Positions 10,874 through 21,729 of a DNA stretch of 64,000 nucleotides are shown one piece after another. Origin of the DNA: Brumicola pallidula DSM 14239 = ACAM 615 (GTDB lineage Bacteria; Pseudomonadota; Gammaproteobacteria; Enterobacterales; Alteromonadaceae); contig NZ_KE386816.1 of assembly GCF_000428905.1 (NCBI RefSeq), positions 29,385 to 93,384 on the forward strand, read 5' to 3'. The stretch's first letter is position 1. Each line of letters starts with the position of its first letter. Made by a program: the position numbers and the translations under genes. The notes under the pieces are model-generated. The model ran no database searches and was not told the DNA's origin. It saw nothing but the letters and a program-made list of their open reading frames with translations.

Positions 10874-12232
10874 TTAAATTAAGAATAAGGTAGCGGTACC
10901 CAAAAAGGCAAATATACCGACAACGTCGGTGATGGTAGTCAATATAACGCTGCCAGCGAGCGCAGGATCAATATTTAATCTCTTCATAATAATCGGTAAA
11001 GTGGCACCAGCCAAGCCGGCTGCAATCATGTTCATTAACATTGCGAATGCAATTACAACACCAAGCATAAAGTCCTGTTTCCACAATGCAATAACTGAGG
11101 CGATAAGAGTTGCCCATATGATGCCATTTAAGAAACCAATTGCTAGTTCCTTTTTGACCAGCCAGACCGCATTACTTTGACTGACATGGCCTAAAGCCAT
11201 ACCACGAATAACTAGGGTAAGAGTTTGATTACCAGCGACACCGCCCATACTCGGTACGATTGTATTCAAAATTGCTAATACCGCGAGTTGGCTCAGTGTT
11301 GCTTCAAATAAATCGCTCACTGCAGCAGCCATTAACGCTGTTACTAAGTTAACGCCAAGCCAAATGGAGCGGCGCTTTGTACTTTGTCCAACAGGAGCAA
11401 AGGTATCTTCCTCGTCATCTAAACCCGCCATACTCATCATGGAGTGTTCGGCGTCCTCACGAATAATATCCACAACATCATCAATTGTGATACGCCCGAC
11501 CAGCGTTTTATTCGCATCTATTACCGGTGCTGAAAGCCAATCATAACGTTCAAACATACCCGCAACTTCACTGTCACTCATGTTGACGGGAATCGTTTTT
11601 GCGTCCTCATTCATGATTTCATTTACGCTGATATTAAGAGACGAAGTAAGTAGTTTGGTGACCGGGACGGTGCCGAGTAAATTATCATGACGATTAACAA
11701 CATATAAGGTATCGGTGTTTTCAGGCAGTTCACCTTTTAAGCGCAAATAGCGGAGTACCACGTCAATGGTGACATCTGGACGCAAAGTGATGGTATCGGT
11801 GTTCATCATGAAACCGGCAGTGTCTTCACCATAGGATAGGGCTTTTTCCGCGCGCAAACGGTCCTGTGCGTCCATCGATTTTAAAATGCTTTGAAGGACT
11901 GTATCAGGGAGCGAGCTTAGGGTTTCAGCTAGGTCATCGGTATCCATGTCTTCGAGTGCGTCAACGACACTCGAAGGTACCATTTTAGAAATAATGCCGT
12001 TACGAACATCTTCCGACAATTCTTCAAGCACATCACCATGAAAGTCTGCATCAATAAGCTGCCAAAGTTCATTACGAGTCTTGCTTGGACTGGACTCTAA
12101 TAGAAGAGCAACGTCTCCTGGTTGTAGGTCATGCAGTAACTTTCGAACCTGCACAAAAGTCCCGTCGCTAAGCGATTCGCTTATCGACGATAATTGACTT
12201 TGTACATTTTTTAATTCAAAAGTTTCAGCCAT
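10874..12232 (-). CDS. mgtE: Magnesium transporter MgtE
   Basis: MgtE is a homodimeric Mg2+ channel of the inner membrane, gated by cytosolic Mg2+. The 452 residues show the family order: an N-terminal superhelical domain (VDALEDMDTDDLAETLSSLP), two CBS domains (about residues 135-255, with YDWLSAPVIDANKTLVGRIT), then five membrane segments. The pore region has NTIVPSMGGVAGNQTLTL and the last helices AGLAGATLPIIM and ITDVVGIFAFLG. A GGGTC-like site precedes the ATG closely. The gene lies 203 bases after ptsO on the same strand and converges on yigZ. Confidence 0.95.
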   Translation of the reverse strand: MAETFELKNVQSQLSSISESLSDGTFVQVRKLLHDLQPGDVALLLESSPSKTRNELWQLIDADFHGDVLEELSEDVRNGIISKMVPSSVVDALEDMDTDDLAETLSSLPDTVLQSILKSMDAQDRLRAEKALSYGEDTAGFMMNTDTITLRPDVTIDVVLRYLRLKGELPENTDTLYVVNRHDNLLGTVPVTKLLTSSLNISVNEIMNEDAKTIPVNMSDSEVAGMFERYDWLSAPVIDANKTLVGRITIDDVVDIIREDAEHSMMSMAGLDDEEDTFAPVGQSTKRRSIWLGVNLVTALMAAAVSDLFEATLSQLAVLAILNTIVPSMGGVAGNQTLTLVIRGMALGHVSQSNAVWLVKKELAIGFLNGIIWATLIASVIALWKQDFMLGVVIAFAMLMNMIAAGLAGATLPIIMKRLNIDPALAGSVILTTITDVVGIFAFLGTATLFLI

Positions 12233-12435
12233 AAGACCCTATTATTATTGTCGCCAAACTTGAATTGAAAACCGAAATGAAGATAAAGCGGCAGCGACTT
12301 GTGAGCTTTTTGTTAGTTATGCTTAATAGTATAACATCAACGTTGCAAATATTAGCTAATTTAGGCGCACTGTTAGTATAGATAAACCAACAGAAAAGCT
12401 AAATAGAGCGCACTAGAGCTTAATACTCGCGGTAA

Positions 12436-12708
12436 TTATTCGTCTTCGTTAAACTTATTTACGATCAAGTTTTCAATAGCTTGCATTGCATTCTCTGCAT
12501 CACTGCCGTCGCAACGCAAAAGAACTTGTTTGCCCTGACTGCTCTCAAGCATCATCAGCGCTAAGACACTGTTAGCAAATGCTTCTTTATCACCTTGATG
12601 CATCGTTATAGTGGCTTCAAATTGATTGGCTAAAGTCGCTAACTGAGTCGCTGCACGTGCATGCAAGCCTAACTTGTTAACAATAGTGAGTTGTTTTTCT
12701 ATTATCAT
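12436..12708 (-). CDS. ptsO: Nitrogen-related phosphocarrier protein NPr
   Basis: This HPr-family carrier passes phosphate from EI-Ntr (PtsP, not in this window) to PtsN. The phosphorylated His16 lies in KLGLHARAA. The second half holds the conserved [15 protein letters not shown], where HPr proteins have their Ser-46 region. The length of 90 residues is normal. Its ATG overlaps the rapZ stop by four bases (ATGA), so translation is probably coupled. It closes the rpoN-hpf-ptsN-rapZ-ptsO group. Confidence 0.95.
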   Translation of the reverse strand: MIIEKQLTIVNKLGLHARAATQLATLANQFEATITMHQGDKEAFANSVLALMMLESSQGKQVLLRCDGSDAENAMQAIENLIVNKFNEDE

Positions 12709-13598
12709 ATTTTGGGTCTTTCTTGAGTATTAAGCACATTGTCTTCGTGCTTAACTAACTTCAATTCTCGATGCCTAATTTGCACATCGCCATGGCTTGC
12801 ACGAAAGCTATTTGCAAGCGCCTCAGAGACAAATACAGAACGGTGTTGTCCGCCTGTGCAGCCAATCGCTACGGTGACATAGCTGCGGTTATTCCTTTCT
12901 AAATGTGGCAACCAAGTAGACAGCAAATTTTGGATTTGCCAAATAAACTTGGTGACGAGCGGTTGTGCTCCTAAAAATAATTGTACGGGTCCATCGAGTC
13001 CATTCAGTGGCTTTAAGTCAGGTTCCCAATGTGGATTAGGTAAGAAACGAGCATCAAACACATAATCTGCATCTCTTGGAATACCGTATTTAAAACCAAA
13101 TGACTCAAAAACCATTACTAGGTTGGTACTTTTTTTACCTAATACTCGCTCTCTGATCAGTTCAGACAGCTCATGCAGTGACAGATTATCAGTATTGATA
13201 TGTAAATCTGCTTTTTCTGATACCGGAACCAGTATTTCTCGTTCAGCCTCAATTGATTCGGCAAGAGACTTGTTTAGCTTGAATAGAGGATGAAGGCGTC
13301 TTGTTTCGCTATAGCGTTTTATCAAGACATCGTCGCTGGCATCCAAATAAAGAATGGTAACGTCCCATATGCTGGGCAAGAAATCGACTATTTCACTGAG
13401 TTCATTTGCCATTTTAGGCATGTTTCTGACGTCAATACTAACCGCCACTTTTTCGCTTTCATCAGCAAGGGCATGAGTCAGTGTAGGCAGTAAATTTACG
13501 GGTATGTTATCAACGCAATAATAACCTAGGTCTTCTAGGGCTCTTAATGCAATTGATTTGCCCGAGCCAGAGCGACCACTGATAATCAAGAGTTTCAC
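12705..13598 (-). CDS. rapZ: RNase adapter protein RapZ
   Basis: RapZ binds nucleotide and, in enterobacteria, presents the small RNA GlmZ to RNase E and so controls GlmS (amino sugar synthesis). The N-terminal P-loop is GRSGSGKS (residues 8-15). The C-terminal domain has the family signature [11 protein letters not shown]. The length is 297 residues, slightly longer than the E. coli protein. Whether GlmZ/GlmY-like RNAs exist here cannot be judged from this window. Confidence 0.95.
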   Translation of the reverse strand: MKLLIISGRSGSGKSIALRALEDLGYYCVDNIPVNLLPTLTHALADESEKVAVSIDVRNMPKMANELSEIVDFLPSIWDVTILYLDASDDVLIKRYSETRRLHPLFKLNKSLAESIEAEREILVPVSEKADLHINTDNLSLHELSELIRERVLGKKSTNLVMVFESFGFKYGIPRDADYVFDARFLPNPHWEPDLKPLNGLDGPVQLFLGAQPLVTKFIWQIQNLLSTWLPHLERNNRSYVTVAIGCTGGQHRSVFVSEALANSFRASHGDVQIRHRELKLVKHEDNVLNTQERPKI

Positions 13599-13662
13599 GT
13601 ATACATGTCCTTTCGGGGTTGATAACAGTTGTCAAGCGCCAGACAAGGCAGTTGCAGTTTGC

Positions 13663-14106
13663 TTATGCTAGCGCTAAAATAATTTGGTCTTTGTTTGCTG
13701 CATTCCTAATTGCCTTCACAATATTTTTATCACTGAGTTTTTTCGCGATAGAAGAAAGTGTTTGAAGGTGTTCTTGAGTTTGTTCATGGGGCACTAATAA
13801 TGCAAAAAAGATATCGACAGGCTTGTCATCTATTGCATCAAATTGGATAGGTTCCTCGCTCGTTACAATAATAGCAACTATATCTTCGATACCTTTAATT
13901 CTGCCATGTGGAATGGCAATTCCATTACCGATGCCGGTACTGCCCATTTTTTCGCGAGCTAGCATGCTTGAAAGGACATCATTTAAATCTAGTTGCGGAT
14001 TTCCCTTCACTGCAATTTCGCTAATGACTTCAAAAATTCTTTTTTTGCTATGGCAGTCAACCGCACATTCAGTGCGGTCGAGTGAAATAATATCAGATAT
14101 AATCAT
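13663..14106 (-). CDS. ptsN: Nitrogen regulatory PTS protein IIA-Ntr
   Basis: PtsN is the final phosphate acceptor of the nitrogen PTS and regulates K+ uptake, envelope stress and metabolism through protein contacts. Its phosphorylated His67 lies in the motif GIAIPHGR. The fold-wide features MGSTGIGNG and FFALLVPHEQTQEHL are present, and the length of 147 residues is usual. It starts 13 bases after hpf in the rpoN operon. Confidence 0.95.
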   Translation of the reverse strand: MIISDIISLDRTECAVDCHSKKRIFEVISEIAVKGNPQLDLNDVLSSMLAREKMGSTGIGNGIAIPHGRIKGIEDIVAIIVTSEEPIQFDAIDDKPVDIFFALLVPHEQTQEHLQTLSSIAKKLSDKNIVKAIRNAANKDQIILALA

Positions 14107-14119
14107 AATACTCAGGCGA

Positions 14120-14407
14120 CTAATGTCGTTTCGATTTTTCCTTATGCTTAATGACTTGGCGATCTAACTTATCGATCAATCCATCAATAGCGGCGTACAT
14201 ATCAGTATGTTCGGAATTAGCGTGAACAACCTCACCCTTCAGGTGCAGTGTTGCTTCTGCTTTTTGATTTATTTTTTCTATATTTAACACCACATGTACA
14301 TTACTAATATGCTCAAAGTGCCTTTCTAATTTTTCAAATTTAGTGTCGACGTATGCTCTTAGTGAATCGGTAATATCAATGTGATGACCAGTTAGATTTA
14401 TTTGCAT
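14120..14407 (-). CDS. hpf: Ribosome hibernation promoting factor, short type
   Basis: HPF binds the 30S subunit in stationary phase and promotes 100S dimers. The 95 residues form one S30AE domain without the C-terminal extension of the long type. It contains MQINLTGHHIDIT at the start, KFEKLERHFEHI, and the VHANSEHTDMYAAIDGLIDK region. A basic tail (KHKEKSKRH) follows. It lies 23 bases after rpoN, as in other gammaproteobacteria. Confidence 0.95.
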   Translation of the reverse strand: MQINLTGHHIDITDSLRAYVDTKFEKLERHFEHISNVHVVLNIEKINQKAEATLHLKGEVVHANSEHTDMYAAIDGLIDKLDRQVIKHKEKSKRH

Positions 14408-14430
14408 AATTTTACGTCCTTTTGTGTAGT

Positions 14431-15909
14431 CTACAGTAGACTTTTTCTTTGGTTCGACGGGGGAATCGAGAGTGATTCTCGATATTTCGCAATTGTTCGT
14501 CGAGCAACTTGAATGCCTTGTTCGGCTAATAACTGCGCAATCTTGCTATCACTAAGTGGTTTACTAACAACCTCGGCTGCAACAAGTTTCTTAATAAATG
14601 CTCTAATTGCAGTAGAGGAACATTCACCGCCAGATTCGGTTGAAACATGGCTAGAGAAAAAGTACTTCAGCTCAAAAATGCCTCTAGGTGTATGCATATA
14701 CTTCTGAGTGGTCACTCGTGAAATAGTTGATTCATGCATGTCTACCATTTCAGCAACGTCGTTTAAAACCATGGGTTTCATCATTTCAGGCCCATGCTCA
14801 AAAAAGCCCATTTGTTGCTGAACGATACAATGAGACACTTTTAAAAGCGTTTCGTTTCGACTTTGTAAGCTTTTTATAAACCACTTAGCTTCTTGTAAAT
14901 GAGACTTAATATATTGTGAATCGTTCGTATTTTTTGTGCTTTTACTGAGTGCTTCATACTCTTTATTAACTATCAACGGTGGCAGTGAGTCGCCGTTTAG
15001 TTCAACAGTCCAGCGACCATTCTTTTTTGCGACCGTAACATCAGGAATAATATATTCCGCATCTTTTACCGCAATTGCACTGCCGGGACGTGCGTTAAGC
15101 GTTTGTAATAGACGCATCGCTTCACGTAATTGGTCCTCTTTGAGCCGTGTTTTACGCATTAACGTTCGGTAATCTTTGCTACTTAACAAATCGCTGTACT
15201 CAGATAGCAAAAGACGAGCTTCGGCTAGCCAAGGTGTCGCAGGGTCAAATTGTGCCAGCTGGATCATTAGGCATTCTTGTGGATTGCGAGAGCCGGAACC
15301 AATGGGGTCAAACATTTGAATTCGTTTAACGACACATTCAACTTCGTCTAATTCGATTTCTTCATTTTGTAGACTATCTAAAATTTCTTCACAGCTAACT
15401 GTCAGATAACCTGACTCGTTAATTGAATCAATAATAGCAATGGCAATAGAACGATCAATATCTGAAAAAGGAGTTAGTTCCATCTGCCATATCAGATGGT
15501 CTTGGATATTTTCGGTAGTTTCACCTTGAAATATATACTCGTCCTCCGCAGCACCATTTGATATGTTAGCCGGTGCAGATGAAGCACTCAAATACTCTTC
15601 CCACGAACTGTCGAGGGGTAAGTCATCTGGAATTTGATTGTTTTCCAGTGCGTCGTGGCTATCAACGTTGTCTGAGTTTTCAGCACTCAGCGACTTTTTG
15701 TCAGTATAGTCTTGAGGTTCTGATTCGTGGTCCGGGTTGCTGGTGTTATGCTCAGTTTCGTCAATTTCTAATAGCGGATTAGAATCCAACGCTTCTTGAA
15801 TTTCTAGTTGAAGGTCCAGAGTAGACAGCTGTAATAACTTAATCGCCTGCTGCAGCTGAGGCGTCATTGTTAGTTGTTGACTAAATTTTAACTGCAATGA
15901 GGGTTTCAT
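14431..15909 (-). CDS. rpoN: RNA polymerase sigma-54 factor
   Basis: Sigma-54 directs RNA polymerase to -24/-12 promoters and needs AAA+ activators. The 492 residues show the whole architecture: Gln/Leu-rich region I ([17 protein letters not shown]), an acidic region II (about residues 50-110), the core-binding domain, a helix-turn-helix ([17 protein letters not shown]), and the C-terminal RpoN box ARRTIAKYR. The same window holds the wreck of a sigma-54 activator at 53941-55105. It starts 57 bases after lptB. Confidence 0.97.
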   Translation of the reverse strand: MKPSLQLKFSQQLTMTPQLQQAIKLLQLSTLDLQLEIQEALDSNPLLEIDETEHNTSNPDHESEPQDYTDKKSLSAENSDNVDSHDALENNQIPDDLPLDSSWEEYLSASSAPANISNGAAEDEYIFQGETTENIQDHLIWQMELTPFSDIDRSIAIAIIDSINESGYLTVSCEEILDSLQNEEIELDEVECVVKRIQMFDPIGSGSRNPQECLMIQLAQFDPATPWLAEARLLLSEYSDLLSSKDYRTLMRKTRLKEDQLREAMRLLQTLNARPGSAIAVKDAEYIIPDVTVAKKNGRWTVELNGDSLPPLIVNKEYEALSKSTKNTNDSQYIKSHLQEAKWFIKSLQSRNETLLKVSHCIVQQQMGFFEHGPEMMKPMVLNDVAEMVDMHESTISRVTTQKYMHTPRGIFELKYFFSSHVSTESGGECSSTAIRAFIKKLVAAEVVSKPLSDSKIAQLLAEQGIQVARRTIAKYRESLSIPPSNQRKSLL

Positions 15910-15966
15910 TGATGTCCTACACTGATTTCTAGCTGCGCAAAAAGCCTGTTACTAAACATGATACAC

Positions 15967-16692
15967 CTATAATACAAATTGGTCGCCGAGATATACATCT
16001 CTTACTTTTTGGTTACTTAGTACCTCATCAGCCGTTCCTGATGCAATCAGTTCACCGTGACTCACAATATATGCTTTTTCACAGACGTCTAGTGTTTCTC
16101 TAACATTATGATCTGTGATCAACACACCAATATTGCGTTCTTTCAACTGCTTAATTATCTTCTTTATATCATTAACAGAAATTGGGTCAACACCGGCGAA
16201 AGGTTCATCGAGCAAAATAAACTTTGGATTTGCCGCTAAAGCGCGCGCAATTTCAACGCGGCGGCGCTCTCCACCGGACAAACTCATTCCTAAATTATTT
16301 CTTATATGATTAACATTAAACTCATTCATAAGATCATCAGCTTCTTGTTCTTGCTGATCTTTTGTCAATTCTTTGCGGGTCTGTAAAATAGCTATTAAGT
16401 TTTCGTACACGGTTAGTTTACGAAAAATAGATGCTTCTTGCGGTAAATAACCAATACCGTGGCGTGCCCGTTCATGCATAGGTTGAATTGACATGTCCAG
16501 TTGGTCAATGAAAATTTCACCTTTATCAAGTGGTACCAAACCGACAATCATATAGAAAGTGGTTGTTTTACCTGCTCCATTAGGACCTAACAACCCCACA
16601 ATTTGACCTGTCGATACTTCTAAGCTTACATCCCTGACAACTTGTCTGGCTTTGTATGACTTAGCCAGATGTTTGGCAACTAGCGTACTCAC
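15967..16692 (-). CDS. lptB: LPS export ABC transporter ATPase LptB
   Basis: LptB powers extraction of lipopolysaccharide from the inner membrane with LptF/LptG (not in this window) and LptC. Walker A is GPNGAGKTT, the signature [15 protein letters not shown], Walker [14 protein letters not shown], and the switch histidine is in [10 protein letters not shown]. The length of 241 residues is standard. Its ATG overlaps the lptA stop by four bases. Confidence 0.97.
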   Translation of the reverse strand: MSTLVAKHLAKSYKARQVVRDVSLEVSTGQIVGLLGPNGAGKTTTFYMIVGLVPLDKGEIFIDQLDMSIQPMHERARHGIGYLPQEASIFRKLTVYENLIAILQTRKELTKDQQEQEADDLMNEFNVNHIRNNLGMSLSGGERRRVEIARALAANPKFILLDEPFAGVDPISVNDIKKIIKQLKERNIGVLITDHNVRETLDVCEKAYIVSHGELIASGTADEVLSNQKVRDVYLGDQFVL

Positions 16693-17246
16693 TTTTTGGT
16701 TTCCTTTTGTTTTTCAATCGCTTCTTTTGTTTTTTTCAAGGCCGTGCCATCAAATACCGTAACCACTTGTTGTCGACTATCTGTGTCTTTTTGCGCTTGC
16801 CACTGTTCCTTTAAAATATCATAAATAATCGAGTCAGTTTTGATACTAAATGCATTTTGATATAGCTCTGCGTTGCCTTTCAACGAAATGGTTTTAGTGG
16901 CTTTTTCGTATCGGATATTATTCGCTTTGGCAACAACCATAGTGCCGTCGGCAAGTTGTTGGGTATAGCTTGCTGGATTGCCTGTGGCTTCAAATATTTC
17001 TTTATCTTTACCAAGCGCAGCTGATACTTTTAATCTGTCCGCTTTGATTTCCAAAGTACCCTGAGTAATCTTTACATTGCCCTCGTGCACAGCGACTTTT
17101 TCTTTGCCATCGCCAAAACTCTTATCTGATGACAGCATAGTTGGTTTGTCAAAATCTGCTTTCTTGACAACTTCTTGCGCGTTTAACGAGTTCGCCCCTG
17201 CTACAAAAAGCAGACTAGCGAGCAGGTAAGTATTTAGTTTGAACAT
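16689..17246 (-). CDS. lptA: Periplasmic LPS-binding bridge protein LptA
   Basis: LptA forms the periplasmic bridge that carries LPS from LptC to LptD. A signal peptide ([16 protein letters not shown]) precedes an OstA/LptA jellyroll domain with [19 protein letters not shown] and [13 protein letters not shown]. The C-terminus is charged (Lys/Glu-rich). The gene overlaps lptC by 32 bases, as is common for this pair. Confidence 0.94.
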   Translation of the reverse strand: MFKLNTYLLASLLFVAGANSLNAQEVVKKADFDKPTMLSSDKSFGDGKEKVAVHEGNVKITQGTLEIKADRLKVSAALGKDKEIFEATGNPASYTQQLADGTMVVAKANNIRYEKATKTISLKGNAELYQNAFSIKTDSIIYDILKEQWQAQKDTDSRQQVVTVFDGTALKKTKEAIEKQKETKK

Positions 17247-17778
17247 GGTTTTTTAACTCATATTTTTGGGTTTCTAAATTTGCTTCGAATCCAATGCCGT
17301 TAATGATAACGTTTGCACCAGAAATAATTAAGGGTTGATCGGAAGCAATTTTCTTGGTCAACAGATCGATTTCAATGAAATCAGTCGATATTGTTTGAAT
17401 ATAGTCTTCGGCTTGTAAGTTACGAATTTGTACATTATTAACTAATTCAATTGTATTATTATCGTAAAAAGTACCTTCATCGGCACTGAGTTGCCAGCGT
17501 GAGCCATCTCCTTGCAGGTAAATTGTGTACTCGGGTTGCGTAAAATTAACAAACCCGAGTATATCAAAATGTTCCATTTTTTCTGCACTGACCCGATAGG
17601 CCAAATTACCATTTTTGTCAAAAAATTTACTACGAAGGTTTTTGGCCTCGTAATTGGGTAGTAAGGCAGCGTCTTTATCACTAACGATAATTTTTTTATC
17701 GTCAGCTAGCCACGTAGGTAGATATAATCCGAATGCGGCACTGAATATTAAGACAATACTGATAACGAGTCTATTCAT
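17215..17778 (-). CDS. lptC: LPS export protein LptC
   Basis: LptC is a bitopic inner-membrane protein that hands LPS from LptB2FG to LptA. It has one N-terminal membrane helix (LVISIVLIFSAAFGLYLP) and then a periplasmic LptC domain with ADEGTFYDNNTIELVNNVQI and a C-terminal strand segment. The length of 187 residues is normal. It overlaps kdsC by four bases. Confidence 0.93.
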   Translation of the reverse strand: MNRLVISIVLIFSAAFGLYLPTWLADDKKIIVSDKDAALLPNYEAKNLRSKFFDKNGNLAYRVSAEKMEHFDILGFVNFTQPEYTIYLQGDGSRWQLSADEGTFYDNNTIELVNNVQIRNLQAEDYIQTISTDFIEIDLLTKKIASDQPLIISGANVIINGIGFEANLETQKYELKNHVQTKYLPAR

Positions 17779-18329
17779 ATACTTGCTCCATGAATATCAA
17801 AAAGATTACCCTTCGCCTGCAGAATAATATCACAGACCTCACGCACAGCGCCGCGCCCGCCTGGCAATGTTGTGCAAAATATTGCTTTTTGTTTAACCAA
17901 AGGATGAGCATCAGCAACAGCAATACCAATCGCGCTTGCGCTAAACATGCCTAAATCAGGCATGTCGTCACCAATACTTGCAATTGTCGCACTGGTATAA
18001 CCAAACTCAGTAATCAATTCATTTATAGCGACTAGTTTGTCTTCTCTATTTTGCATAATATGGTTAACGTTCAGCGCCGTCATTCGTTGCTGGACAATAC
18101 TTGATTCACGTCCAGTAATAACGGCTACTTTAACGCCAATGCTAGCTAATGATTTGATACCGTAGCCGTCTTTGGTATTAAATGATTTAAGTTCTTCGCC
18201 TTGATTACCCATTAATATAGTGCCATCAGAAAAAACACCATCAACATCGCATACAAGCAACTCAATTGTCTTAAAACACTCGAATAAATCTGCATCAATT
18301 GGGCCGTATAAGGTTTCGATTTTTGACAT
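17775..18329 (-). CDS. kdsC: 3-deoxy-D-manno-octulosonate 8-phosphate phosphatase KdsC
   Basis: KdsC removes phosphate from Kdo-8-P in the synthesis of the inner core sugar Kdo. It is a HAD-family phosphatase with the nucleophile motif CDVDGVFSDG, a Lys in the QKAIFCTTLPGGRGAVREVC tail, and IGDDMPDLGMF for Mg2+ binding. The length of 184 residues is normal. It overlaps the kdsD stop by one base. Confidence 0.95.
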   Translation of the reverse strand: MSKIETLYGPIDADLFECFKTIELLVCDVDGVFSDGTILMGNQGEELKSFNTKDGYGIKSLASIGVKVAVITGRESSIVQQRMTALNVNHIMQNREDKLVAINELITEFGYTSATIASIGDDMPDLGMFSASAIGIAVADAHPLVKQKAIFCTTLPGGRGAVREVCDIILQAKGNLFDIHGASI

Positions 18330-19348
18330 TAAACGACACCCGCTTTAAGTAATGTATGCATTTTAATTGCGCCAACTGGTTTTTTTGCATCATTGACGAT
18401 AAACATCGCACTAATTTTGTGTCTTTGCATTAGATTTAGTGCATCTACCGCCAGTTTACCTTGGATCATGGTAATACTATTTGGGGTCATGACCTGTTCA
18501 ACTGTCGATTTGTGAATATCGATGCGTCTGTCCAACGCTCTGCGCAAGTCGCCGTCAGTAAAAACGCCGAGTAAATTGTTATCACTATCAATCACCCCGG
18601 TCATACCCAAACCTTTGTCAGATATTTCTAACAAAGCTTGCATCACAGTTGCTGAATGACTGACGAGAGGGAGTTCCTGTTCAACAGCCATTATTTCGTC
18701 AACGGTGAGCAGTAACTTTCTACCCAATGAACCACCGGGGTGAGACAATGCAAAATCGTTGGCGGTAAACCCCTTCGCTTCAAGTAATGCAACTGCCAAT
18801 GCATCGCCTAATACCAGCGTTGCAGTGGTGCTTGTGGTTGGCGCAAGACCCAGTGAACAGGCTTCTTTTTCGACATTTATATCCAAAGCAACATCGGAGA
18901 ACTTGGCTAATGTGCTCTTTGGGTTGTTAGTAATCGCAATAACGGGTACTCCCAGTCGTTTAACAACGGGCAAAAGGCCGATTAACTCATGTGTCTCGCC
19001 TGAGTTTGATATGCCAATGAGCACGTCACCTTTGGCTAACATCCCCAAGTCACCGTGGTTGGCTTCACCGGGATGCATAAAAAAAGCGGGCGTGCCTGTA
19101 CTCGCAAGAGTTGACGCAATTTTGTTACCAATGTGACCAGATTTTCCCATCCCGCATACGACTACCTTGCCCTTGCAGTTAAGCATTAATTCGCAGGCTT
19201 GGTTAAAACTATCATTCAGACTGATTTGCAGCTGTTGTAAAGCTTCAATTTCATTTTGAAAGACGGTTTGTGCGGTTTCTAAAAAATTAATCCGTTTGCT
19301 CATGCTATGACAACAACCTTGTGTTTTATTCATACTCATAGTCAGCAT
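18329..19348 (-). CDS. kdsD: Arabinose-5-phosphate isomerase KdsD
   Basis: KdsD converts ribulose 5-phosphate to arabinose 5-phosphate, the first step to Kdo. A SIS domain comes first (GMGKSGHIGNKIASTLASTGT, GISNSGETHE, LAPTTSTTATLVLGDALA), followed by two CBS domains (VFTDGDLRRALD, LNLMQRHKISAMF). ATG 19348 has an AAGG site 6 bases upstream and is kept. ATG 19303 would remove a 15-residue extension that is unusual for the family but has a poorly spaced site. Confidence 0.95.
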   Translation of the reverse strand: MLTMSMNKTQGCCHSMSKRINFLETAQTVFQNEIEALQQLQISLNDSFNQACELMLNCKGKVVVCGMGKSGHIGNKIASTLASTGTPAFFMHPGEANHGDLGMLAKGDVLIGISNSGETHELIGLLPVVKRLGVPVIAITNNPKSTLAKFSDVALDINVEKEACSLGLAPTTSTTATLVLGDALAVALLEAKGFTANDFALSHPGGSLGRKLLLTVDEIMAVEQELPLVSHSATVMQALLEISDKGLGMTGVIDSDNNLLGVFTDGDLRRALDRRIDIHKSTVEQVMTPNSITMIQGKLAVDALNLMQRHKISAMFIVNDAKKPVGAIKMHTLLKAGVV

Positions 19349-19392
19349 AGACTACCTTACATGAATTTTGCCTGAATCGTATATGTGGAATT

Positions 19393-20349
19393 TCACTTAA
19401 ATAACCAATATTGATAGAAAAGAAACGCCATCACTAAAATACCACCTTCATACCGATTAATTCGCCGAGTGCCGCGCAAATTAAAACAGAACAGGAATAG
19501 CAATATGGTTACCCCTAACATGGCGTAGGAGTCACGAGCTGACACGTTCATGTCTAATACGCTTGGAATAATCAAGCCTGGCATGGCGAGTACAGCTAAA
19601 ATATTGAAAATATTCGAACCAATGATATTTCCTATTACCAAATCATCTTCACCCTTGCGAACACCTGCAATGCTTGCCGCAAGCTCTGGTAAGCTTGTTC
19701 CTAATGCGATAATTGTTAAACCGATGACGAGGTCACTGACACCAAAGAAACGTGCCATGTAAACCGCACTTTCTACTAAGAAGTGAGCGCTTAATGGAAG
19801 CATAACTAAGCCGACTACCACCCACATTACTGCCTTTATTGTCGGTATATTACTGGGGATTTCATCGGTAGTTTCAGTATTTAGGGGATCGTTCTTTTCT
19901 ACTTTGAGTGATAACCACGCCATAATTGCGAGCACCAACACGAATAAAGTGATTAATATGACACCTTCAGTTTGGCTAAGATAATTGTCTGAAAGAAAGT
20001 AAACACCAATAAGCGTTACTAACAGTAGAACAGGTAATTCGCGTTTCAAAGTAGTAGATGAAACCAATAGGGGCTTGATAAGGGTTGTTATACCGAGGAC
20101 AAGCGCAATATTCGTAATATTTGACCCTATTGCATTGCCTACTGCTGTGTTTGGATTGCCATTTAAGGATGCCGTTGCGGAAACAACAATTTCAGGAGCA
20201 CTTGAACCCATAGCGACTATAGTTAGCCCTATCATCATAGGGGACACTCCATAGTTTTTCGCGAGTGCTGAAGCACCATAAACAAATTTGTCCGCGCTCC
20301 AACTCAGCACGACTAAACCTATTAAAAATATAATGATTTGTGTAATCAC
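19393..20349 (-). CDS. yrbG: Sodium/calcium exchanger family protein YrbG
   Basis: This is an inner-membrane Ca2+:cation antiporter family protein with about ten membrane segments and the two inverted alpha repeats: GLTIVAMGSSAPEIVVS near the N-terminus and GLTIIALGTSLPELAAS in the second half, each followed by GNAIGSN or GNIIGSN. The length is 318 residues. It precedes kdsD by 44 bases and is probably the first gene of the kds-lpt-rpoN group, as in E. coli. Confidence 0.93.
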   Translation of the reverse strand: MITQIIIFLIGLVVLSWSADKFVYGASALAKNYGVSPMMIGLTIVAMGSSAPEIVVSATASLNGNPNTAVGNAIGSNITNIALVLGITTLIKPLLVSSTTLKRELPVLLLVTLIGVYFLSDNYLSQTEGVILITLFVLVLAIMAWLSLKVEKNDPLNTETTDEIPSNIPTIKAVMWVVVGLVMLPLSAHFLVESAVYMARFFGVSDLVIGLTIIALGTSLPELAASIAGVRKGEDDLVIGNIIGSNIFNILAVLAMPGLIIPSVLDMNVSARDSYAMLGVTILLFLFCFNLRGTRRINRYEGGILVMAFLFYQYWLFK

Positions 20350-20928
20350 GTAGTTTTAAATCTCTTCTAAATGGTTTTCTATTGTCGCAAAAAGCCCACC
20401 GGTTTGACACTAAAAAAGCGAGAAATATCATTCAAATATACTTTTTTAATGCTTTCGCACAGTAGTCAATTCCTATTTTATATTTTTTGTTACAGATTTA
20501 TGCCTTTTTAGCCCTTCAATAGTGCAAATCAGTAACACTATAGGTTATTTAATACGTTATAATCCGCGATACGGTACGCTTGTTTTATATAGATTTGTAT
20601 AAAAGTACAAAAAATAGAATAAAAACAAAAAAAATCCGGTCTTGTTCAGCTTGCAGTCATTAAATATTGGTAATGTAATGAACTTTTAGAGGAACATGTC
20701 CGTCTTTAGGAAGAGAAAATTAACTTATCGTTAAGTAAACGCGATGATTAAAATATTGATTAACGCAGCATTGTTGTAAACCAAAACCGGGAATGCAAAT
20801 CTGGTAATTTAAAGCTGGTAATACAAAATAACGCGCTAAACCAAGTTAAAAAAATAGGTATTAATAGAATTTAGTATGAATACGTTATTAAAAGTGAAAA
20901 TCATTCAAATAGGGATCAAAAAAATCGA
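20350..20928. other. Divergent yrbG / mlaF intergenic region
   Basis: The stretch is AT-rich with no convincing gene. It must contain promoters for the kds-lpt-rpoN group (minus) and the mla group (plus). A TATAAT hexamer is present at 20559-20564 on the plus strand, but I see no good -35 element at the right distance. Confidence 0.45.
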
Positions 20929-21729
20929 ATGTCAGAGATTTTAGTTGATATTAACAAAATGCACTTCCAACGAGGCGGTCGGGTCATCTATGACAGCATA
21001 TCGATGCAAGTCAAAAAGGGCGGCATTACTGCGGTCATGGGACCGAGCGGCATCGGCAAAACGACGCTGCTAAAATTGATTGGCGGTCAACTCTACCCGG
21101 ACAGTGGTGAAGTGTTATTTCAAGGCGAAAATATTCATACAATGAGTCGCAAGCGTTTGTATGATGTTCGCCGCAAAATGAGTATGCTTTTTCAAAGCGG
21201 GGCGCTGTTTACAAATATCTCAGTATTTGACAATGTTGCTTTTCCGTTAAGAGAACACACAAACCTGTCCGAGGAAGTGGTTCAAACAATCGTGTTATTG
21301 AAACTAGAAGCGGTTGGTCTGCGTGGTGCTGCTTATTTAATGCCAAACGAGTTGTCGGGTGGCATGGCAAGAAGGGCTGCGTTAGCAAGAGCAATTGCGC
21401 TGGACCCTGACATGATTATGTATGACGAGCCTTTCGCTGGGCAAGATCCGATATCAATGGGCGTACTGCTTAAGTTAATTAAACAGCTTAACTCAGCCTT
21501 AGGTTTGACAAGTATCGTTGTTACTCATGATGTAAAAGAAGTACTTACTATCGCAGACTACGCCTATATCCTTGCGGATAAGCGGATCATTGGCGCGGGT
21601 ACACCGGAAGAAATTAGAAACTCTTCATCTGAGTTAGTGCAGCAATTTTTGCAAGGTAACGCCGATGGCCCTGTGCCATTTCACTTTCCTGCATCGTCTA
21701 TTCAAGACGCCTTTATGGGGGGTAAATAG
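20929..21729 (+). CDS. mlaF: Phospholipid transport ABC ATPase MlaF
   Basis: MlaF drives the MlaFEDB complex, which moves phospholipid between the inner membrane and the periplasmic carrier MlaC and so keeps the outer membrane asymmetric. Walker A is GPSGIGKTT, the signature [14 protein letters not shown], and Walker [14 protein letters not shown]. The length of 266 residues is usual. It opens the mlaFEDCB-ibaG-murA group. Confidence 0.96.
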   Translation: MSEILVDINKMHFQRGGRVIYDSISMQVKKGGITAVMGPSGIGKTTLLKLIGGQLYPDSGEVLFQGENIHTMSRKRLYDVRRKMSMLFQSGALFTNISVFDNVAFPLREHTNLSEEVVQTIVLLKLEAVGLRGAAYLMPNELSGGMARRAALARAIALDPDMIMYDEPFAGQDPISMGVLLKLIKQLNSALGLTSIVVTHDVKEVLTIADYAYILADKRIIGAGTPEEIRNSSSELVQQFLQGNADGPVPFHFPASSIQDAFMGGK